DNA of 9,632 nucleotides from Clostridia bacterium (GTDB lineage Bacteria > Bacillota > Clostridia > Oscillospirales > Acutalibacteraceae), in contig CAAFXF010000069.1 in NCBI GenBank assembly GCA_900766895.1, forward strand, positions 1 to 9,632, given 5' to 3'. Every line of letters begins with the position of its first letter. The stretch's first letter is position 1. The notes beneath the pieces were generated by a model. The model was not told where the DNA came from. It worked only from the letters and a program-made list of their open reading frames with translations, and searched no databases. Of the stretch, positions 6,326 through 9,632 are shown in pieces. The position numbers were made by a program, and so were the translations under genes.

Positions 6326-6415
6326 GGCGCAGAAGGAGAGACTCGAACTCTCGCGTCGGTTTCCCGGCCTACGCCCTTAGCAGGGGCGCCTCGTCACCAG
6401 CTTGAGTACTTCTGC
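6325..6415 (-). tRNA. tRNA-Ser (anticodon GCT)
   Basis: On the minus strand the 5' acceptor strand GCAGAAG (6415-6409) pairs with CTTCTGC (6335-6329), followed by discriminator G and an encoded CCA (6327-6325). The anticodon stem CGCCC/GGGCG holds loop CTGCTAA with anticodon GCT at 6381-6379, reading AGC and AGU codons. A long variable arm with CGG-GAAA-CCG pairing and G73 are serine identity features. The T-arm is GAGAG/TTCGAGT/CTCTC. Transcription is divergent from tRNA-Ser(TGA). Confidence 0.96.
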
Positions 6416-6444
6416 GTGTAACTTGGTTTTATCCTGTCAAGTTG

Positions 6445-6460
6445 TTGCACCTAAGTGCAA
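6445..6460. repeat. Inverted repeat in the tRNA-Ser(GCT) leader
   Basis: TTGCAC (6445-6450) and GTGCAA (6455-6460) form a perfect 6-bp stem across CTAA. It lies between the promoter -10 box and the tRNA 5' end. It could be a processing signal, a protein site or chance. Confidence 0.5.
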
Positions 6461-6465
6461 AAATT

Positions 6466-6494
6466 ACTTTATCATATAAACGCCGAATTGTCAA
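6466..6494 (-). promoter_or_regulatory. Promoter of tRNA-Ser(GCT)
   Basis: On the minus strand, perfect TTGACA (6494-6489), a 17-nt spacer and TAAAGT (6471-6466, 4 of 6). A transcript would start near 6459 and carry about 44 nt of leader to be trimmed from the tRNA 5' end. An alternative -10 GATAAA is at 15 nt spacing. Confidence 0.55.
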
Positions 6495-6527
6495 GCAAAA
6501 AACAAAAATATATTTTTGAAAAAAGGC

Positions 6528-6556
6528 TTGACTTTTGATAATGCTTATGATAATAT
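6528..6556 (+). promoter_or_regulatory. Promoter of tRNA-Ser(TGA)
   Basis: TTGACT (6528-6533), a 17-nt spacer and TAATAT (6551-6556); GATAAT at 6549-6554 is an alternative at 15 nt. Transcription would start about 15 nt before the tRNA 5' end. It is divergent from the tRNA-Ser(GCT) promoter, with about 33 nt between the two -35 boxes. Confidence 0.6.
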
Positions 6557-6575
6557 AGCAAAGCATTCGATTTAC

Positions 6576-6664
6576 GCAGAGGTATCGAAGTGGTCATAAC
6601 GAGGCGGTCTTGAAAACCGTTTGGGTTCACGCCCACGTGGGTTCGAATCCCACCCTCTGCGCCA
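6576..6664 (+). tRNA. tRNA-Ser (anticodon TGA)
   Basis: The acceptor strands GCAGAGG (6576-6582) and CCTCTGC (6654-6660) pair fully, followed by G73 (6661) and an encoded CCA (6662-6664). The anticodon stem (6604-6608 with 6616-6620) holds loop CTTGAAA with anticodon TGA at 6611-6613, reading UCA and other UCN codons. The long variable arm and G73 fit serine. The T-arm is GTGGG/TTCGAAT/CCCAC. Confidence 0.96.
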
Positions 6665-6666
6665 CG

Positions 6667-6699
6667 GCAGGCTGTTTTGGCAGTCTGCTTTTTCTTTTT
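6667..6699 (+). terminator. Terminator of tRNA-Ser(TGA)
   Basis: GCAGGCTG (6667-6674) pairs with CAGTCTGC (6681-6688), with one G-T wobble and a 6-nt loop, followed by TTTTTCTTTTT. It begins 3 nt after the tRNA CCA. Confidence 0.85.
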
Positions 6700-6744
6700 A
6701 CTAATATTCGTATATTATAAACATATCATATTATTGGTGATATG

Positions 6745-7284
6745 ATGAACAAACGTATTTTTAAGCTTGAGGCTATCGAATTTATTTTTACAGGTATATT
6801 GGGAATCTTAATGCATTTCTTTTATGACCGGAGCGGTAACAACACCTTTGTTGGTCTTTTTTGTCCTGTCAACGAAAGTCCCTATGAACATCTTAAGCTG
6901 TTATTCTTCCCCTTTCTAATTTGGACTTTTATTGAAAACATTAAGCTTTCGGACAACAAGTTCAATATATTTACCTCAAAGCTAATAGGTATTGTTTTAG
7001 GAATGTATGTTACATTATCTGTTTTCTATATTTTTGAAGGAGCAACCGGAAAAAATGTTGATGCAGTAAATATTGCAAGCTTCTTTATAGGTGTACTGAC
7101 AGCAAGTATTATAAGCTATTTTATAATTATTTCTTCAAAAGGAAAAGGCATAATTAACGGAATATCTTTTGCACTGTTAATAATAATCGGAATTTCATTT
7201 ATATTTTTTACGTTTTATCCTGTAAAAATTCCGTTATTTATGGATCCAAAAAATTTAACATTCGGAATTACAAAGCAGTTTTGA
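6745..7284 (+). CDS. DUF6512-like multi-pass membrane protein
   Basis: The 179-residue protein has about five hydrophobic segments (about 10-26, 51-63, 79-99, 109-130, 138-158) and no signal peptide. It carries FCPVNESPYEHLKLLFFP (39-56), a block I recognise from DUF6512 membrane proteins of Firmicutes, and the tail FYPVKIPLFMDPKNLTFG also fits that family. No function is known for the family. His24, Glu44, Glu48 and His49 sit in or near membrane segments and could form a polar or metal site, but that is inference. The ATG at 6745 is preferred to that at 6742 because GGTGA at 6736-6740 is too close to the latter. The gene stands alone between the tRNA terminator and its own terminator; no clear promoter is visible, only an AT-rich TATTAT at 6713-6718. 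Confidence 0.8.
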   Translation: MNKRIFKLEAIEFIFTGILGILMHFFYDRSGNNTFVGLFCPVNESPYEHLKLLFFPFLIWTFIENIKLSDNKFNIFTSKLIGIVLGMYVTLSVFYIFEGATGKNVDAVNIASFFIGVLTASIISYFIIISSKGKGIINGISFALLIIIGISFIFFTFYPVKIPLFMDPKNLTFGITKQF

Positions 7285-7297
7285 CACTGCTTTTTTT
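7272..7297 (+). terminator. Terminator overlapping the end of the DUF6512-like gene
   Basis: AAAGCAGT (7272-7279) pairs with ACTGCTTT (7286-7293) across a 6-nt loop, followed by T-residues. The stop codon TGA (7282-7284) lies in the loop, so the last codons form the left arm of the hairpin. Confidence 0.8.
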
Positions 7298-7308
7298 ATA
7301 CAAATTTA

Positions 7309-7340
7309 TGTATAAATATTCTTTTTTATGCATATTTATA
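7309..7340. promoter_or_regulatory. Candidate ArgR operator (ARG-box-like) upstream of argC
   Basis: TGTATAAATATTCT at 7309-7322 differs at two positions from the ARG-box core TGAAT-N4-ATTCA known from ArgR/AhrC targets. A second, weaker element on the opposite strand at about 7326-7340 includes ATGCA. TATAAATAT (7311-7319) and ATATTTATA (7332-7340) form a perfect 9-bp inverted repeat. The site sits about 20 nt upstream of the -35 box. AT-rich DNA makes such matches easy, so this remains a candidate. Confidence 0.4.
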
Positions 7341-7359
7341 ACTTTTTTATCATTTTCTA

Positions 7360-7387
7360 TTGACATACAAAAATGATAATGTATAAT
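7360..7387 (+). promoter_or_regulatory. Consensus promoter of the arginine operon
   Basis: Perfect TTGACA (7360-7365) and perfect TATAAT (7382-7387), separated by 16 nt. Transcription would start near 7394, about 24 nt before the argC start. A perfect promoter is usually held in check by a repressor; the -10 box lies within TGTATAATAAAT, which repeats the TGTATAA of the upstream ARG-box-like site. Confidence 0.8.
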
Positions 7388-7407
7388 AAATAAAGTTTAT
7401 TATATAT

Positions 7408-7411
7408 GAGG
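7408..7411 (+). promoter_or_regulatory. Ribosome binding site deciding the argC start
   Basis: GAGG lies 6 nt before the ATG at 7418. An in-frame ATG at 7406 overlaps this site and has none of its own, and ArgC proteins start close to the VFIDG block. Confidence 0.6.
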
Positions 7412-7417
7412 CGAATT

Positions 7418-8359
7418 ATGAAAAAGGTTTTTATTGATGGCAGTCAGGGCACTACCGGGTTAAAAATATACAAAAGATTTGAAAACAGAAATGATATTGA
7501 GCTTTTACATATTGACGATGAAAAGAGAAAGGATGCATCAGAGCGTGCACGGATGATTAATGAATCCGACATCACCTTTTTGTGCCTGCCGGATGCCGCA
7601 AGCATTGAGGCAGTAGGCCTGGTAAAAAACGATGATGTAGTGATTATTGATACATCAACTGCTCACAGAACAAATAATGAATGGGCATACGGCTTTCCGG
7701 AGCTTGACAAAAGCTTTAGGGATAAGATAAAGGCATCAAAAAGAATTGCTGTTCCCGGTTGCTATGCAAGTGGATTTAACAGCATTGTATATCCTCTAAT
7801 TGCAAACGGATTTATGCCTACCGATTACCCTATCACCTGCTACGCTATGAGCGGATATACAGGTGCAGGCAAAAACGGTATTGTTCAATACGAAAGCAAA
7901 GACAGGCCGACAGAGCTTGATTCTCCAAGGCAATATGCATTAACGCAACAGCACAAGCATCTTAAGGAAATGAAGGCAATCAGCAAGTTAGATTCTGAGC
8001 CGTTTTTTGCTCCGCATATTTGTGATTATCCACAGGGTATGGTTGTAAGTATTCCTATATTCACAAAAATGCTTACAAAAAAATATACAAAGCAGGATAT
8101 TCACGAGATGCTTTGCAGGCACTATGACGGCGAGCAATTTATAAAGGTTAGAGATATTGGATATTCAGAGGCAATGATCGGGTCAAACAATTTTGCCAAT
8201 CGTGACGACATGGAAATAGAAATTAACGGCAATGATGACCGAATTGTAATTACATCAAGATTTGATAATTTGGGCAAGGGTGCAAGCGGAGCGGCAATTC
8301 AATGCCTAAACATTGCACTTGGAATTGACGAAGCGACAGGATTAGAGTTAGGAGATTAA
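7418..8359 (+). CDS. argC: N-acetyl-gamma-glutamyl-phosphate reductase, type 2
   Basis: ArgC reduces N-acetyl-glutamyl-phosphate with NADPH to N-acetyl-glutamate semialdehyde, the third step of arginine synthesis, in the cytosol. The 313-residue product has the N-terminal nucleotide-binding start VFIDGSQGTTGLKI (about 4-17), the conserved block VIIDTSTAHR (about 75-84) and the catalytic cysteine Cys115 in VPGCYASGF. FAPHICDYPQGM (197-208) supplies the conserved His200. The short length (about 310 versus about 345) and the FIDG/PGCYASG motifs place it in the type 2 subfamily rather than the type 1 form of B. subtilis. argJ follows after 2 nt, with its ribosome site GGAG inside the argC end, so the two are translated together. 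Confidence 0.95.
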   Translation: MKKVFIDGSQGTTGLKIYKRFENRNDIELLHIDDEKRKDASERARMINESDITFLCLPDAASIEAVGLVKNDDVVIIDTSTAHRTNNEWAYGFPELDKSFRDKIKASKRIAVPGCYASGFNSIVYPLIANGFMPTDYPITCYAMSGYTGAGKNGIVQYESKDRPTELDSPRQYALTQQHKHLKEMKAISKLDSEPFFAPHICDYPQGMVVSIPIFTKMLTKKYTKQDIHEMLCRHYDGEQFIKVRDIGYSEAMIGSNNFANRDDMEIEINGNDDRIVITSRFDNLGKGASGAAIQCLNIALGIDEATGLELGD

Positions 8360-8361
8360 AA

Positions 8362-9609
8362 ATGGAAATGAAAATAGTTGACGGCGGAATTTGTGCCGCA
8401 AAGGGCTTTAAGGCAAACGGAATATACTGCGGAATTAAAAGACCGGCAAATGATGCACCAAACACACAGCATAAAAATGACATCTGTATATACAAATCCG
8501 ATGTACTTTGCAACACAGCTGCAGTATACACTCAAAACAAGGTTAAGGGTGCACCGATACTTGTAACAAAAGCCAACCTTGAAAAAAGCGGTAACAAATC
8601 AATAGCGGTTATAGCAAATTCAAAAAACGCAAACACCTGCAATGCCGACGGCATAGAAAAAGCTGATATGATGTGCAAATTGCTTGCTAACGAGCTTAAT
8701 GTTCCTAAGGAGCAAATAGTTGTAGCATCAACAGGTGTAATAGGTCAGGTGCTACCGATTGAGCCTATCAAGGAAGGTATACCGAAGCTTGTTAACGGTC
8801 TTGACTACAACAAAAACAATGAAGCTGCCACAGCAATTATGACAACCGATACAGTTAAAAAAGAATATGCCGTGCAGTTTGAAATTGACGGTAAGATATG
8901 CACAATCGGCGGAATGGCAAAGGGCTCGGGTATGATTCATCCAAATATGGCAACTACCCTAAACTTTATTACATCCGACTGTGCAATATCCTCCAAATTA
9001 TTGCAGGAGGCGTTATCGGAAATAGTTAAAGTTACATACAACTGTCTTTCTATTGACGGTGATACATCAACAAACGATATGGTTGTTTTGATGGCTAACG
9101 GGATGGCTGAAAACAACGAAATAACAGATAATACAGCGGAGTTTGAAATATTCAAATCAGCCTTGTACGAGGTTATGGCTAATCTCACAAGAATGCTTGC
9201 AAAGGACGGCGAGGGTGCTACAAAGCTAATTGAGTGTATCGCATCGGGTGCAAAGGATAAGGACACGGCAATTACAGTTGCAAAAAGTGTTGTATGCTCT
9301 TCCCTTTTCAAAGCTGCAATTTTCGGTGAGGATGCTAACTGGGGACGTATTCTTTGTGCAGTCGGCTACGCAAACGCAGATTTTGATATCAACAAAGTGG
9401 ATGTTGACATTAAGAGCCAAAACGGAATTGTGAACGTATGCCGAAACGGTGCAGGCATTGAATTCAGCGAGGAAAATGCCGCAAAGGTTTTAGAGGCTGA
9501 TGAAATATTTGTTCTTATAAACCTTAACGACGGTAACAATGAGGCTACGGCTTGGGGCTGTGATCTTACATACGATTACGTAAAAATCAACGGAGACTAC
9601 CGCACCTGA
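8362..9609 (+). CDS. argJ: Glutamate N-acetyltransferase ArgJ (ornithine acetyltransferase)
   Basis: ArgJ moves the acetyl group from N-acetylornithine to glutamate, closing the acetyl cycle of arginine synthesis; some members also make N-acetylglutamate from acetyl-CoA, which cannot be decided from sequence. The 415-residue precursor is full length. It carries the oxyanion-hole segment ASTGVIGQ (Thr124-Gly125) and the self-cleavage motif KGSGMIHPNMATTL, where the chain is cut between Ala197 and Thr198, making Thr198 the N-terminal nucleophile of the beta chain. The C-terminus YVKINGDYRT matches the family's usual end. The second residue of the cleavage motif is Thr (ATTL) where ATML is common; the nucleophile itself is kept. 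GGAG at 8351-8354 is 7 nt before the ATG. The next gene begins 15 nt downstream. Confidence 0.96.
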   Translation: MEMKIVDGGICAAKGFKANGIYCGIKRPANDAPNTQHKNDICIYKSDVLCNTAAVYTQNKVKGAPILVTKANLEKSGNKSIAVIANSKNANTCNADGIEKADMMCKLLANELNVPKEQIVVASTGVIGQVLPIEPIKEGIPKLVNGLDYNKNNEAATAIMTTDTVKKEYAVQFEIDGKICTIGGMAKGSGMIHPNMATTLNFITSDCAISSKLLQEALSEIVKVTYNCLSIDGDTSTNDMVVLMANGMAENNEITDNTAEFEIFKSALYEVMANLTRMLAKDGEGATKLIECIASGAKDKDTAITVAKSVVCSSLFKAAIFGEDANWGRILCAVGYANADFDINKVDVDIKSQNGIVNVCRNGAGIEFSEENAAKVLEADEIFVLINLNDGNNEATAWGCDLTYDYVKINGDYRT

Positions 9610-9624
9610 TATATGGAGGTAAAT

Positions 9625-9632
9625 ATGAATAA
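9625..9632 (+). CDS. Start of the next gene, cut by the window edge
   Basis: GGAGGT at 9615-9620 is followed after 4 nt by ATG at 9625, giving Met-Asn before the sequence ends. No terminator separates it from argJ, so it is likely the third gene of the arginine operon. argB (acetylglutamate kinase) is the usual neighbour after argCJ, but the sequence here is too short to tell. Confidence 0.6.

Noticed and set aside
6119..6352. CRISPR-like array
   Set aside because: There are only two short direct repeats with unequal content between them, and they are explained by tRNA T-arm sequence.
6047..6380. Two open frames on the plus strand across the tRNA-derived repeats
   Set aside because: They read through inverted T-arms, terminator hairpins and the antisense of tRNA-Ser. 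They have no good ribosome site; short hypothetical proteins of this kind are usually artefacts of tRNA tails.
6435..6440. Second TTGACA on the minus strand close to tRNA-Ser(GCT)
   Set aside because: The matching -10 position would fall at or inside the tRNA 5' end, so it cannot drive the mature tRNA.
7285..7417. T-box riboswitch before argC
   Set aside because: The leader after the promoter is only about 24 nt, too short for a T-box, and there is no terminator/antiterminator pair.
8937..9311. 124-residue open frame on the minus strand inside argJ
   Set aside because: It is fully antisense to argJ and shows no family features; it is a shadow of the coding frame.

Overview
The window looks like a chromosomal stretch of a low-GC Gram-positive bacterium of the Clostridia, most likely Oscillospiraceae/Ruminococcaceae-like. 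This is inferred from AT-rich DNA, strong Shine-Dalgarno sites, near-consensus sigma-A type promoters, CCA-encoding tRNA genes, a SigH-like sigma factor and Gram-positive style export genes. The genus cannot be fixed from sequence alone. Most of the window is ordinary, well-packed core and accessory genome. I see no CRISPR array, transposase, phage gene or toxin-antitoxin pair.

Left part (1-2250), plus strand: a near-complete promoter leads into ychF (ribosome-associated P-loop ATPase). A second strong promoter drives a short SigH-like sigma factor followed by a 90-residue protein with two zinc-ribbon motifs, probably one transcription unit. A bidirectional hairpin terminator closes this unit and also the convergent operon that follows.

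Middle (2248-6053), minus strand: a three-gene operon with its own promoter. In transcription order it encodes a MacB/LolD-type ABC ATPase, a secreted and membrane-anchored protein with four tandem beta-sandwich repeats, and a MacB/FtsX-type permease. The two junctions overlap by 14 nt each, so the three products are probably made together as one complex. No HlyD-type adaptor is seen; the repeat protein occupies its place in the operon.

TRNA region (6054-6720): two divergent serine tRNA genes, Ser-GCT (minus) and Ser-TGA (plus), each with a promoter and terminator. Downstream of Ser-GCT lies a curious patch: an exact 23-nt second copy of the tRNA 3' end (T-loop to CCA) with its own terminator hairpin, plus two inverted copies of the T-arm. 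It looks like a tandem duplication or a relic of tRNA-targeted insertion, and is the part of the window I would look at first.

Right part (6721-9632), plus strand: a small DUF6512-like membrane protein with its own terminator, then the start of an arginine biosynthesis operon, argC (type 2) and argJ, and the first codons of a third gene at the right edge (argB would be the usual neighbour). The argC promoter is consensus and is preceded by ARG-box-like sequences, suggesting arginine repression.
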